DNA of 64,000 nt from Paraconiothyrium sp. Pb-2020. Lineage: Eukaryota > Ascomycota > Dothideomycetes > Pleosporales > Didymosphaeriaceae. The notes beneath the pieces are model-generated. The model was not told the DNA's origin and did no database searches. It was given only the letters and a program-made list of their open reading frames with translations. Below, piece after piece: positions 1-10,568 of this stretch. The position numbers and the translations under genes were made by a program. The number at the start of each line of letters is the position of its first letter. Within the stretch, counting starts at the first letter, position 1. The stretch covers positions 992,001 through 1,056,000 of the forward strand of contig JAJUBI010000004.1 of assembly GCA_022419385.1 (NCBI GenBank), read 5' to 3'.

Positions 1-586
1 TAACCTCGATTGAACTCACCTGTTTCCATTCCTGTATCAAAGCCGGCATCGCCATCATAGCCTTCTTCCTCATCTCCAATCGTCCCTTCAACGTCCTCTC
101 CCATAGCTTTCCCTTGACCCTCTGACCTTCTCCCGTTCCCTTAACCTGCAAGCCCCTCTCTATCCGCCTCTCCTCCTTCGCACCAGGCTTCTTTATCGTC
201 CACGGGAGCAAATCGAGGACATCGTGTTTCTGTGCGAGTTTCACGAGGTCGGCTTGTTGGCGCAGGCCGTAGACAGGGCCGTACCAGCGGCCGGTTGTAT
301 GGTTTTTGCGCGGGAGGAAGGGGTTCGGGTATGGGAGGCCTGCTTGGGCTTCGGCTGGAATGTCGCGTGGCACGGAAAAAGAACCAAGAGCTGATTCTCC
401 TGGAGTGGATGTGGGAGCGATTGACGAGGCAACGCTATCGGCGGGTGCGATTGGGGACGCGGTTTCTGCGGCTGGAGGTGCGGGCGCGGAGGAGTTTATG
501 AGGGATGGCGGAGGGTACTTTTCGAAGAAGGTTACCAGCCGTGACGGCAGTGACTGTGCCGTTCTTAGGTGCTGTCGCAAACTCAT
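1..586 (-). CDS. MRPL25: Mitochondrial large-subunit ribosomal protein mL59 (YmL25 family), 3' end outside window
   Basis: Structural protein of the fungal mitoribosome large subunit. ATG is at 586 and the frame stays open for 189 codons to base 20. A good donor (CAG|GTGAGT, GT at 19-18, phase 0) follows, so the last exon lies beyond the window. The N-terminus is a short amphipathic leader with Phe-Phe-Glu-Lys, followed by a Pro/Ala/Ser-rich linker of about 45 residues. The family core comes next: NPFLPRKN, then YGLRQQADLVKLA, then a basic C-terminal helix with KGKLWERTLKGRLEMRKKA and MPALIQEWK. These motifs match what I know of fungal mL59. The gene is divergent from PUP3 with about 260 bp between the two start codons, so the two may share a promoter. 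The family call is fairly firm; the 3' end cannot be judged. Confidence 0.75.
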   Translation of the reverse strand, partial: MSLRQHLRTAQSLPSRLVTFFEKYPPPSLINSSAPAPPAAETASPIAPADSVASSIAPTSTPGESALGSFSVPRDIPAEAQAGLPYPNPFLPRKNHTTGRWYGPVYGLRQQADLVKLAQKHDVLDLLPWTIKKPGAKEERRIERGLQVKGTGEGQRVKGKLWERTLKGRLEMRKKAMMAMPALIQEWKQVSSIEV

Positions 587-846
587 TGTGTGTATGATTG
601 CGAATGCGGAGTGAGCTCCAATTGTCAGGGTTGATGGCGCAGAGGAAATTCGCGATCACGTGCGATGCTCGCGCGCTCGGGCCAATGAAGCTCGCCGCCC
701 GCCGCGTACAGCAGTTGCTACCTACGAGCGTCACCAACCAGCTCCGCCAACACCGCCCTTCGCCTCTCTCTTCCCGCCCGTATACTCCTCTTCCCTCAGA
801 AGCCCTACATAACCCATAGGAAGCTTCTTCCCGCACATCACCAGCC

Positions 847-1613
847 ATGGTAAGCTCCCGAACGTTTAGTAGTATTACTTAGCTAACAGTGCCAGTCTTC
901 GCCGTTCTCGATAAGTACGATTGTCCACAGCCTCTTGGAAACATGAATCTAATTATATAAATAGACGGCGGTGCCTGCGTCGCTATGGTGGGCAAAGACT
1001 GCGTCGCCATCGCTTGCGATCTCCGCCTCGGCATGCAAGCACTCACTGTGTCCAACAACTTCCCCAAGATCTTCCAATACGGCGACGTCTTCCTTGGCCT
1101 GACAGGTCTCGCGACCGACGTGTCGACCGTCTCCGATCTCTTCCGCTACAAAGTCAACATGTATCGGCTGCGCGAGGAGCGCAACATCAGCCCGCAGACC
1201 ATGGCCAACCTTGTCAGCTCGAGTCTGTACGAGCGGCGGTTTGGTCCATACTTCGTCAGTCCGGTGATTGCGGGGATCAATCAGACCACGGGAAAGCCGT
1301 TTATCTGCGGCTTTGACAGCATTGGGTGCATTGATTTCGCGAAGGACTTCATCGTGAGCGGAACGGCGAGCGATCAACTGTTTGGTACTTGCGAGGGTTT
1401 ATGGGAGCCGGATCTGGTAAATGTTCACACTCCAGCTTATCCTTGGTTTGAGACTAATAGTCGAAACAGGGACCAGAGGACCTCTTCGAGACATGCTCAC
1501 AAGCGCTGCTCAACGCCGTAGACCGAGACGCCCTCTCAGGCTGGGGAGCACACGTCTACATTATCGAGAAGGACAAGGTGACGAAGCGGTTATTGAAGGG
1601 CAGGCAAGATTGA
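847..1613 (+). CDS. PUP3: 20S proteasome subunit beta-3
   Basis: Non-catalytic beta subunit of the 20S proteasome core. Four exons: 847-849 (the ATG alone), 896-914, 965-1416 and 1470-1613. All junctions use GT..AG and the phases agree. The 205-aa product equals the length I recall for yeast Pup3. Recognisable blocks are GKDCVAIACDLRLG, VFLGLTGLATDV, SSLYERRFGPYF, AKDFIVSGTASDQLFG and ALSGWGAHVYII. There is no propeptide with a catalytic Thr, as expected for beta-3. The first intron falls directly after the start codon and the second 19 coding bases later, which leaves tiny 5' exons that an ORF-only scan would miss. Very confident. Confidence 0.95.
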
Positions 1614-2160
1614 GGTGGTGCACGCTACGCGGTGCTGCTGATTATGAGTGATCAATGGTTCTGGATTCATAAGCTTTATGAACGAAATGGCTAGTAGCCT
1701 AGAGGAGCTTCAACAGGAAGAGACGAGGCATCCATCATGACACGGCATATGTATAATCTAGACGAACTGCTCCACTGGGGTATGACAGCGAAATCAAGCT
1801 TTGATTGTCCCAGACGTCTTCCTTTCGTCTTGTGATGACCTTTCAAATGTTTACAAATTCCGGACAACGGTCATTGATACACGGTTATTCTGGACGAGTT
1901 GACCAGAGAAGTGACGGGGTCATGAGGTGACCGCCCCATACTCAAGGTGAAGTTGCGGCTCAACCAGGTGGGGAACATCTATGAATCGGAATCGAGGCAG
2001 AAGCTGCACGTGACCAGGCGATCTGTACTAGTTTACCACCGCGACTTTCAGTTTCTCTAACCAAACTTCCCCACACTATCGACACTGCGCTGCTACTTCT
2101 TTGCACAGAGAGCATCCTGAAGTAAGATAGCGCCAGAGACTTTCGCGTACCTTGCGCGAT
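1614..2160. other. Intergenic, PUP3-PRP28
   Basis: About 550 bp between two genes on the same strand. It should hold the PUP3 3' UTR and the PRP28 promoter. No ORF, RNA gene or repeat stands out. Confidence 0.6.
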
Positions 2161-4491
2161 ATGGCGACAATCGCTGGCCCTCGCGCATCTGCACCTGCAC
2201 ACGACCCACCGCCTCCTCCGCCTCCAGAAGATATCCCTCCTCCACCGCCGCCCCCAAGCTCAGAACCGCCGCCTCCTCCTCCCCCGAATGTAGAGCCACC
2301 GCCACCACCGCCTCCACCTGAGGAATACGGGACCAATCTCGGACAACCGAAGAAAAAGAAGGGATTCGCCTCGCAGAACAAGAAACAACCACCCAGTATT
2401 GACGACATACTGAAGGCGAAACGAGAGAAGGAGGCAGCAGCGGCCAAGCCCAAGTTCTTGTCGAAAGCCGAAAGAGAACGTATTGCGCTCGAGAAGCGTC
2501 AGAAAGAGGTTGACGATGCGCGCAAGAGAAAGGAAGCTGCAAATGGCGCCACGAGTTCATACCAAAGTAACGGTGTATCGTCAAATGGGTCTAGAAGCGC
2601 GGCGCCGGTACCTACGGGACCCCGCGCCATGCGCGCAGAGCCGCCAAGCGGGCCTGCATCAATGCGATCGAGGAACGATATGCCCCCTCCATCGGTTCCG
2701 AAGCCTGGAGATAAGCGCGGAGGGAAGAGACCAGCGACGGAAGATGCGGAGGCACAGATGATCAGACAAAGATACATGGGTGCCGAACAAAATCAGTCTA
2801 CATTCTCAGCGAAGAAGAAGCGGAGACGGACGACAGAGAAGAAGTTCAATTTTGAATGGAATGACGAGGAAGACACCAGCCCAGACTACAACCCAATATA
2901 TGCGCAGCGTGCGGAGGCCAACTTTTTCGGTCGCGGAACTCTAGGCGGATTTGCAAAGGAGATCGACCGTGAGGAGGGCATCGATGTGGCTACCAAGAAG
3001 TATATCGAAGCTATGATCGAACGAGACCCCATAAATGGGAGGCAGCGCGCCGAACAGATATTGGAAATGGAACGTCGACGCAATGAGGCTCCACATGCCC
3101 AACTGGACAAGCACTGGAGCGAGAAGAAACTTGAGCACATGCGCGAGCGCGATTGGCGCATTTTCAAGGAGGATTTTGATATTGCGACAAAGGGCGGTTC
3201 GATACCCAATCCAATGCGCAACTGGGGAGAGTCCGGTCTCCCAGACAACATCCTTCGGATCGTCGATCAAGTGGGTTACGTCGAGCCTTCACCTATCCAG
3301 CGTGCCTCTATACCTATTGCCTTGCAATCACGAGACCTTATCGGTGTTGCGCAGACAGGTTCCGGTAAAACGGCTGCATTCATCTTACCTTTACTGGTTT
3401 ACATATCTCGGCTCCCTCGGCTCAGTGTTGCCAATCGGAACGATGGTCCTTATGCGCTTGTTCTTGCCCCAACTCGTGAATTAGCACAGCAGATTGAGGT
3501 GGAGGCCAGGAAATTTGCCGCTCCCTTAGGATACAATACTGCGGTCATCGTGGGTGGACACGCTATCGAGGAACAAGCGTTCCAGCTTCGCGATGGTGCC
3601 GAGATCATCATTGCTACACCCGGTCGTCTCCTCGACTGTATAGAGCGCCGCGTACTTGTCCTGAGCCAGTGCTGCTACGTCATCATGGATGAAGCTGATC
3701 GCATGATTGACATGGGTTTCGAAGAGCCCGTGCAGAAGATTCTTGACGCTCTCCCCGTCAACAAAGAAAAACCCGATAACGAGGATGCAGAGGACTCGCG
3801 ACTTATGACAAGAGGCCAATACCGCCAGACAATGATGTACACAGCAACTATGCCCACAGCCGTCGAACGGATAGCAAGGAAATACCTACGGCGACCGGCC
3901 ATTATCACAATTGGTAAACAGGGCGAGGCTGTCGAGACGGTCGAACAACGTGTCGAGTTCGTACCAGGTGAAGATAAACGCAAGAAGCGTCTGCAAGAGA
4001 TCCTGTACTCTAACGAGTTTGCCCCGCCTATGATCGTGTTCGTCAACATCAAGCGCAACTGCGACGCCGTCGCGCGCGACATCCAGAAAATGGGCTTCAG
4101 CTCCGTCACCCTGCACGGCTCCAAGACGCAGGAACAGCGTGAAGCCGCCTTACAGTCCCTCCGCGACGGTAGGACCCAGGTGCTCGTCGCCACCGATCTT
4201 GCCGGACGTGGTCTCGATGTCCCCGACGTCAGTCTGGTCGTCAATTTCAACATGGCAAACAACATCGAGAGCTACACCCATCGCATTGGTCGTACGGGTC
4301 GTGCGGGCAAGACTGGTGTCGCGATCACCTTCTGGGACAATGGCGATGCGGACGTGCTGTATGATCTCAAGCAGATGCTGGCTAATAGCACGAAGAGTAA
4401 GCTGCCGGAGGATTTGAAGAAGCATGAGGCTGCGCAGCAGAAGGGTGGCAAGGGGAAGAAGACTGAGGCTGGGAAGGGGATGCTTGGGTAG
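2161..4491 (+). CDS. PRP28: Pre-mRNA-splicing DEAD-box RNA helicase Prp28
   Basis: ATP-dependent RNA helicase of the U5 snRNP, known to help exchange U1 for U6 at the 5' splice site. Single exon, 776 aa. I start at the ATG at 2161; the codon 9 bases upstream is TTG. Residues 15-60 are a polyproline tract. A charged Lys/Arg-rich region follows to about residue 330. The helicase core shows a Q motif (PSPIQ), motif I AQTGSGKT, Ia PTRELAQQ, Ib TPGRLLD, II DEAD, III TAT, V ATDLAGRGLDV and VI HRIGRTGRAG. The TAT in place of SAT agrees with my recollection of Prp28 proteins. The polyproline head plus a helicase with a YTATMP motif favours Prp28 over other DEAD-box proteins. Basic C-terminal tail. 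No oddities. Confidence 0.93.
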   Translation: MATIAGPRASAPAHDPPPPPPPEDIPPPPPPPSSEPPPPPPPNVEPPPPPPPPEEYGTNLGQPKKKKGFASQNKKQPPSIDDILKAKREKEAAAAKPKFLSKAERERIALEKRQKEVDDARKRKEAANGATSSYQSNGVSSNGSRSAAPVPTGPRAMRAEPPSGPASMRSRNDMPPPSVPKPGDKRGGKRPATEDAEAQMIRQRYMGAEQNQSTFSAKKKRRRTTEKKFNFEWNDEEDTSPDYNPIYAQRAEANFFGRGTLGGFAKEIDREEGIDVATKKYIEAMIERDPINGRQRAEQILEMERRRNEAPHAQLDKHWSEKKLEHMRERDWRIFKEDFDIATKGGSIPNPMRNWGESGLPDNILRIVDQVGYVEPSPIQRASIPIALQSRDLIGVAQTGSGKTAAFILPLLVYISRLPRLSVANRNDGPYALVLAPTRELAQQIEVEARKFAAPLGYNTAVIVGGHAIEEQAFQLRDGAEIIIATPGRLLDCIERRVLVLSQCCYVIMDEADRMIDMGFEEPVQKILDALPVNKEKPDNEDAEDSRLMTRGQYRQTMMYTATMPTAVERIARKYLRRPAIITIGKQGEAVETVEQRVEFVPGEDKRKKRLQEILYSNEFAPPMIVFVNIKRNCDAVARDIQKMGFSSVTLHGSKTQEQREAALQSLRDGRTQVLVATDLAGRGLDVPDVSLVVNFNMANNIESYTHRIGRTGRAGKTGVAITFWDNGDADVLYDLKQMLANSTKSKLPEDLKKHEAAQQKGGKGKKTEAGKGMLG

Positions 4492-6028
4492 GGAACGGGG
4501 TTGACTAGTGGCTTGAGGTAGTGTATTGCTACCACAACGCTTAATACGCTAGAAGAACATCTACAAAGACCAGTGAAATGTTATACTTGTGGTTCGACGG
4601 TGGTTTTGGAAAGCAGTGCTATAAATGACGGTTTCCGTAAGTGGCGCGGAAACGCCTCTTGCAAGTGACCCTAGCCATCCAAGGCCATAAGTAAGGCAAC
4701 GCATGGCTCCCTGCACCTGATCCCATCCAAAGAATACGTGCGGTCAAGGACCGATCTGTTAGATCGGCAGCAGTCATCGTGGAACGATAAGGTAGGAGCT
4801 ACCACAATGACTAGGGCAAGATCGACTTCCTCATCTTTCCACTCGTCGATAGTATCATTAGTGTTAGGTTAGAAGGAGGGATAGAGTACAGAGTGATCAT
4901 CGTTATATTTCGCGCCTGAGGGGTTGCGTGCCCTTAATTCTATACGTCCACCAGTACATGAAGGCATAGAATTGAATGTGCATGTTACCTCATCGCTTTG
5001 TAGAAATTAACACAGACTTTGAGACGCGTACATAGACACCCTCTGCGTTTCCTCTTCCAAGCGCAGATACGGTTAGAAGTCGCAGCGATGATGAAGCTTG
5101 AGATTTGTGACGAGGTTCTTTCAAGCGGATTTGCGTGTTGCGAATTTTGTCTCGATAAAAGTTTGAGGTTCAACATCTGCGAGAGTGGTCACCGAGTCAG
5201 CTACGTGAAGTTGGTCGCGAGTGAGAAGGGGTAAATGTGTGTTCGAGTATAACTTGGATTTACTCATGTGCCCAGCTACTGCTTTTACGAATGGACACAA
5301 CCCACGTCACCTCTCATCATCCGCCATACCCCTGTCCAGGAGATTCGTATACTATGGTATTAGCCCCACTGCGGATATCGTCTCTCTTTCATCTCTACGA
5401 GGCCTTGCTGCGGCCAACCATAAGCCGGCGGCTGGTAAAGTGCAATGACGCAGAATCCTCCACTGGTCTTTGTCTCATGTTCATCAAGCCTGCAGCCATT
5501 TCAGGAGCGTTGTGACAACTATCTGGTAGTCGTTGGAACGAGAACGTTGGAGCGAGAACGGCTGTGGATTGCTGTGTGTCTTGTGGTAGTACTGGCGAAG
5601 CATGAAGAAGATAGGCGCATGTGTAGAAACGAGATGGGGAACGCCGACGACTACTACATTGAGTATCGGGGCTGATATATGGGGTGCGTAGATCAAATGG
5701 ACCTGCCCAAGTGTTCAATGTCGAATTCGAGGTAGGTGAGGTTCTGGTGGATGCTTTTGTACTTCGGGCTGTGGTTTTGTTGTTAGCAATGTGGTCTCCA
5801 AGAAGAGTGGGATATGCGTTAAACATAAAGTGCCCTGCCCGTTCGGTAGTCCAGTGGACTTCGTCCCAATATCCCGGATCACGACCACAGACTTGACAGT
5901 GAACACTTGACTATCATCGTTACAGCACGTCACGCTTTCCGGATAGCAGCAATGTTTTGCCTTCATACAAGGATCAAGCTGAGCCTATTCGTTCGAGAAA
6001 CTGAAATTGTTCCTGCCGCGAGGTTCGC
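4492..6028. other. Intergenic, no supported gene
   Basis: About 1.5 kb downstream of PRP28. Short open frames on both strands lack recognisable motifs and coding character. The nearest gene-like sequence is the broken secreted-protein relic on the minus strand from 6285 to 6029. Confidence 0.5.
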
Positions 6029-6285
6029 CTAAGCGGTGCTGGAAGCGAATTTTCGCTCTTGATAATTTTCGAAGCAGCCGCCGCGGTACATGTATTTGCT
6101 TCTGGAGGAAGAGCAAAGGCCATTGGATAAGACCTGGTTGCCATTCGAGTTGATGCTGCGGGAGAAGGACTCGCTATCACCGCTGCGATCGACTTATTCT
6201 GGTCATTTGGGATCGTGCCGTCCGGGTGGTAGCATAAGGGAGCCACCAGTCCAAGGCATAGACTTAGGATTGATAGGCGAGACAT
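6029..6285 (-). pseudogene. Broken small secreted Cys protein (CYxPDGT type)
   Basis: From the ATG at 6285 one frame gives a signal-peptide-like start (MSRLSILSLCLGLVAPL) followed at once by CYHPDGTIPND. This opening is typical of a family of fungal secreted or membrane-anchored Cys-rich proteins. The rest of the family pattern appears in a different frame. That second frame holds LSNGLC and then YMYRGGCFENY, and ends at TAG 6031-6029. The two halves are offset by one frame near 6205-6235 and I see no good intron there to reconcile them. The C-terminal half expected for the family is missing. I read this as a frameshifted, truncated relic. A sequencing error or a very short intron is possible. 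Confidence 0.4.
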
Positions 6286-7116
6286 AGACAATTGGTGATA
6301 GCGAGCAAAGAAATACACTTTTAAGAAGCAATTAAAGATACAAATGAATGACGCGGTCCAGATGTCCAAGTGAGAAGAACGAGAAAAAGGAAGGAGAATC
6401 GGAAGGAGACCTTGATGCTTACTGAATGACAGCATGACAGTGGAAGTAGGCAACTAATGGGGCGTACGTACTGTTCAATGCTTTTCTAATAAGAGAATCA
6501 GTTTAGCAAATTGTGCCATCATCATGCATTGAGCATGCAGAACCGACTTAGGCAACCCAATTCTTCTGATCAAGCTTCCTCATTCCCATAGGAGGAGTCA
6601 GCAATGGGACTTTCCATGAGTAGAACTGATATATCGTTGGATTCGAATGCGAAGATATGTCAAGAAGTCGGGATCACGGAACACGAATAAGGGGGTTTGG
6701 ATTTGTTCCTGCTTTTAGAGTCGTAACCATCGTGACACTCCACAGGCAAATACTCAGCATCGTGGGTAACTATCGCATGATATATATGCTCTTATTGAGA
6801 AAGCTGCATCATCCGAGACACCCAAATCTAATCAAATACAAACGTCCACCTAGGTGCACAGAAACACCGTGTTTTTGTACAAGTCCAAAGCCGAAGCTCA
6901 AGTGGCGTAACAAGCTCTAGCAAAACTCGTAATGCCTAATGCGTTTTACGATCGTCGAAACCCGCAAAGAGGTACTCCCAGAACTCCGAGCCTTAAGTTA
7001 CTGACTCCATGAGGATGCATGGAAGACGAACAGATGCCCGCGTAAACGCGATTAGCTTTCTGCTTATAAGCATGCCCAGAACCTTCAAGGGCCGTACGAG
7101 GCCTGAGGGTTCATGA
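6286..7116. other. Intergenic, no supported gene
   Basis: About 830 bp between the relic's start and the 3' end of the next minus-strand gene. I see nothing beyond short chance frames. Confidence 0.5.
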
Positions 7117-8685
7117 CTACTCCTCACTATCCTCATCGTCCCCGGAGTCGTCCCCGGAGTCGTCTTCGGAATCCTCTTCGTCGAACTCCTGCTCGTAGTC
7201 CTCCGGGGCCGGATGACCTTGGGGGTCCTGTCGAGCCGGGTAGTTTGTCTGGAGTGGGTAGGCGGAGTAAATGTTGGAACCGGTGAACCCATTGAAGCCA
7301 CGGAAACCGTGGTGCTCATTGGTATCACCAGACCCGGTGAAACCGGTGAAGCCAGTGTATCCGCTGTTGTTGTTGTGGCCGTTGCGACCGTTGCCGTTGT
7401 CGTAGCTATCGTAGCTAGTGGAGTCATTGACGCTGGTGCGACCAATCTGGGACGCAGCGATAGCACTGCCAGACGGTGTCTCATGAGCTGCTTTAGCTGC
7501 TTTCGCAGCCTTCGCTTTCGCTTTAGCGTCCATTAACATCTGTTTCTTACGCCGCACTTCAAGTTCAGCCTCGGCAGTTTCCAACTCAGCTTGAAGCGCC
7601 TTGACCTCGATAGGCACATCGTCATCGGATTCCTCGTCGCTGCTGTGATTCTCAGATTAGTATCGCACCAGAATAGGATTGTAGGCTTGGCCGGATGCAA
7701 CGAACATAGTTACGTACATGACGGTAGGTGACTCCTTCTTTATGATCGGACGCTTCGAAGTTAGACGGCGGTGTTTCGGTTCTTGAGCAGGAGAGCTCTC
7801 GCGAACAGAGTCAGCAGCGTCGCTGTCGACGGAGACCTGGCTAACATCGCGGCTCTTGCTCTTGTTCTTGCCGCGACGATCCCAGCCCGCATCAGGATCG
7901 CGACGGAGTCGGACAGCTGTATCAGAGACTTATTAGCACAATATTAGTATGTTGTGGAATTGGTCCGCTCACGTTTCTTGGGTTTCTTTGGCTTCGCGGG
8001 CTTCCACCAACCCTGAACGCGGCTCTCATCTGCGCCGAGGTCAGTATGCACTTCCATAGAAGTCAACATCGTGTGCGAACATACACGCCTCATTATGGCC
8101 ACGCTTCGTCCCTTTCGGGAGATCCTGCTCTACTAACTCCTCGAGATAAGAGTCAAGTGAGTCATCGGAACTGGATTCTGATTCGGGATCTTGGCCGTTC
8201 GGGTTACGCAACTTAGGGTTCTGATACTCGAACTTGATCTGCCGGACATCCTCAAGGCGGGCCCACGGATGCTTCTCTGGGTGCTTCGCAACGAGTTCGC
8301 GCAAGCGTGCTTGGAATGCGTCGAGGTCACTGCCGTTCAGGCGCGCGATTGCTTGGATGCTCTTGAGAAACTCGACACCCCAGTTGCGCGGATCATCCTC
8401 TGGTTTATCCTTGATGTGATCGCGACGCTCACAGTCCCATTGTCGCATGCGGATATCTTCCGGGATGATATCCCTACAGTTCTCTGGGTCGATCTTGAAC
8501 GAAGCAGCAATGGCAGGCAGCATGGCGTTCACCATATCCTGTTGGAAGAGCTAACATTAGCAGCGCTTCACAAAGGAACGCGCAAAATAGCGTTCATATG
8601 CTGGTTTCGCTGCTGATCGTACAAAGCGAAAGCGATATGGGTGACTTACCTGCGTCTCCGGCTTAAGTGTCTCGAAGCGGCCCAT
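7117..8685 (-). CDS. Unknown fungal protein, 423 aa, acidic tail, Gly-Phe repeats
   Basis: I do not recognise this gene. Five exons: 8685-8650, 8538-8085, 8029-7973, 7916-7718 and 7642-7117. All have GT..AG borders, matching phases and good branch points (TACTGAC, GCTAAT). The N-terminal third is a compact charged region (PENCRDIIPEDIRMRQW, later HPWARLEDVRQIKFEY). A Ser/Asp segment and a basic PAKPKKPKK stretch follow, then an Ala/Lys helix (about residues 250-290), then a low-complexity region with GFTGFTG, GFRGFNGFTG and Asn/Tyr. The protein ends in a run of Glu/Asp/Ser. Sequence just upstream of the ATG also reads like protein (RWQRAFK) behind a good acceptor, but no upstream ATG exists, so a 5' UTR intron is likely. 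The last acceptor is a CAGCAG pair. It is probably nuclear, judging only from the charge pattern. Confidence 0.7.
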
Positions 8686-9746
8686 CTTGAAGGCACGTTG
8701 CCACCTATCTGATCGTTAAACAACTAGCTGTTAGCTAGCTTGTACGTTCGAATGTATGGGAGGTGAAGTGGTGTGGCCGGGCGCAAGCGGAACCTGCGGG
8801 ATTCAACTTGCGCGTAGCAGGATAGTCACGCCAAAGTCTTTCCAATAGTGCTTTACCTGCGTGTAAATGCAAAACAGGTGTTGGACTCACTTTCGTTGTC
8901 GTGAAGAAAGGTCGCCGATCGCGAAGGCGGACTGTGTTGAGTGCGAATATGATGAGGTGGTGACGAAAGTGCGGCGAGCGGAGAGGTGTTTTGAACCACA
9001 GACCTAAATTTTGCCAAGCGCGGACCAAGCGGAGGGTACCCAAAGAAGTCACGAAGAGCGTTAGAGTAATCGATCTTAATGTAGCCTGAAAGTTGGGTTA
9101 CAAGTGCTTGATATACGCAGGTAAGAGAAATTTGGCCAGGTCAAGCGGGGCAAGCTAGGGCGCGCAGGCTGCCATCCAGATCAGAAGACCAAGTGAGAGA
9201 GAATAGTGTAGATACGACTTATGGGAACTCAACTTGCAATAGCAGAATGCGGAAAAAGCAGCTCACCACTGGGGTGGGAATCAGGAAAGGAAAGCAAACA
9301 TTTTGTAGTAGCGAATAGGTTTCCACCCTGACCTGACGAGGAAGTCGCGTAATAATCAATATCTCTTCGAAATTCAATTGCATTAAATACCATGAATCCT
9401 CTTTATAAGTAGGCCTCCTATCTCCATGCTGGAGTGACCATTGCCGTTCCTCCTAATTTTCCCCATGTCGATTGTGAGGAGGGCTGCGTACGCTTCTGGG
9501 AAGACGTAGCTTTGAGAGATGTGATTATTCACATTGAAAAGTATGAAAATAGCTTCATATAACTCAAGACGAAAGGTTGAGGCGGAGCTGTTCTCATCTA
9601 GCGGTACCTCCTTCCTTGAAGTACTATGTACCTAACAAGAGCACAGACCAAGCTTCGGCTGAACCTTCCTCAGCCGGTTAGGCCTCACCATCACAACCCC
9701 CCAAAGATCATGCAGTTTCCCGTTCCACACCATATGTAAATCTACC
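8686..9746. other. Divergent promoter region
   Basis: About 1.06 kb between the starts of the minus-strand unknown gene and the plus-strand UPF0029 gene. A probable 5' UTR intron acceptor (branch GCTAAC, then CAG near 8712) belongs to the minus gene. No other feature seen. Confidence 0.45.
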
Positions 9747-10568
9747 ATGGCACTGAAAAGACATCACTCCCCTTCTACCGACGTTCCCATAAACATCTTT
9801 CGCTCCGAGAAGATCCAACATGAGACCTCGGCTTTCATCGGCGCATTCTCGCCAACTCTCTCGGCCAAAGCACTCCAAAACCTTCCAGAGTTCAGAACAG
9901 CCTCACACCGTATAGCAGCGTGGCGAATACGATCCAAGCAGAAATCTCTAACACCTTCATCCAAAGTGTTGTACGACTTAGGCTATGATGACGACGGTGA
10001 GAAGTGGGCCGGCAGCAGACTGCAGCACGTGCTCAATGACACGGGCACAGAAGGCGTCGTGGTAGTTGCTCGCTGGTACGGCGGTCAAAACATTGGGCCC
10101 ATCCGGTTCACTCATATTGAGACTTGTGCCAAGCAAGCAATCTGGAGTTGGAAAACCGCCGACGATGCAGCGAAGAAAGAGCACGCTGTCAAAAAGCAAA
10201 AGGTCGAGGAAGAGACGACACGAAAGGAGCTTGAGGAGAATCTACGGGAGAGGGATTTGAATATCTTCGTGTTGAGGAAGTTGCTCGCGGATAAGAAAGC
10301 CAAGCTGGAGAATACAGAACCGGCACCTCCAACGCCATCAAAGTCGCTTCAGGACTACAGTAAGATGTCAATGGATGCCCTGAATAGGGTTGACAAAGCA
10401 CGAGATGCTACCATATCCTTCATTCTGAAGCAGATCGACAAGGTGGACGAGGAGTTGAAGCTTGCCGCTGCGGAGGACGAGATCGCAGAGGACGACTGGA
10501 AAGACGCAGAAGAGGCTTTTGCTGAAAGGGAAGCTGCTGCAGCCGAGAAAGAAGACGGTCAGACATGA
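9747..10568 (+). CDS. IMPACT / UPF0029 domain protein
   Basis: Single exon, 273 aa. Residues about 10-135 form the IMPACT N-terminal (UPF0029, YigZ-like) fold. The signature reads ASHRIAAWR, then GYDDDGEKWAG, then VVVARWYGGQNIGPIRF. In eukaryotes this domain occurs in IMPACT/Yih1, which restrain Gcn2 activation. Here it stands without an RWD domain, so it is a short fungal member rather than a full Yih1. The second half is a long Lys/Glu-rich coiled coil (about residues 140-190 and 215-270), a possible oligomerisation or binding region. Its partner is unknown. The ATG sits in an ACC-ATG-G context. Family call firm; function inferred only. Confidence 0.85.
   Translation: MALKRHHSPSTDVPINIFRSEKIQHETSAFIGAFSPTLSAKALQNLPEFRTASHRIAAWRIRSKQKSLTPSSKVLYDLGYDDDGEKWAGSRLQHVLNDTGTEGVVVVARWYGGQNIGPIRFTHIETCAKQAIWSWKTADDAAKKEHAVKKQKVEEETTRKELEENLRERDLNIFVLRKLLADKKAKLENTEPAPPTPSKSLQDYSKMSMDALNRVDKARDATISFILKQIDKVDEELKLAAAEDEIAEDDWKDAEEAFAEREAAAAEKEDGQT

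Noticed and set aside
435..848. 137-codon minus-strand frame upstream of mL59
   Set aside because: It overlaps the mL59 gene in another phase, covers the divergent promoter and shows no conserved motif.
2076..2453. Glycine-rich minus-strand frame opposite PRP28
   Set aside because: It is the antisense of the polyproline tract of Prp28; composition alone explains it.
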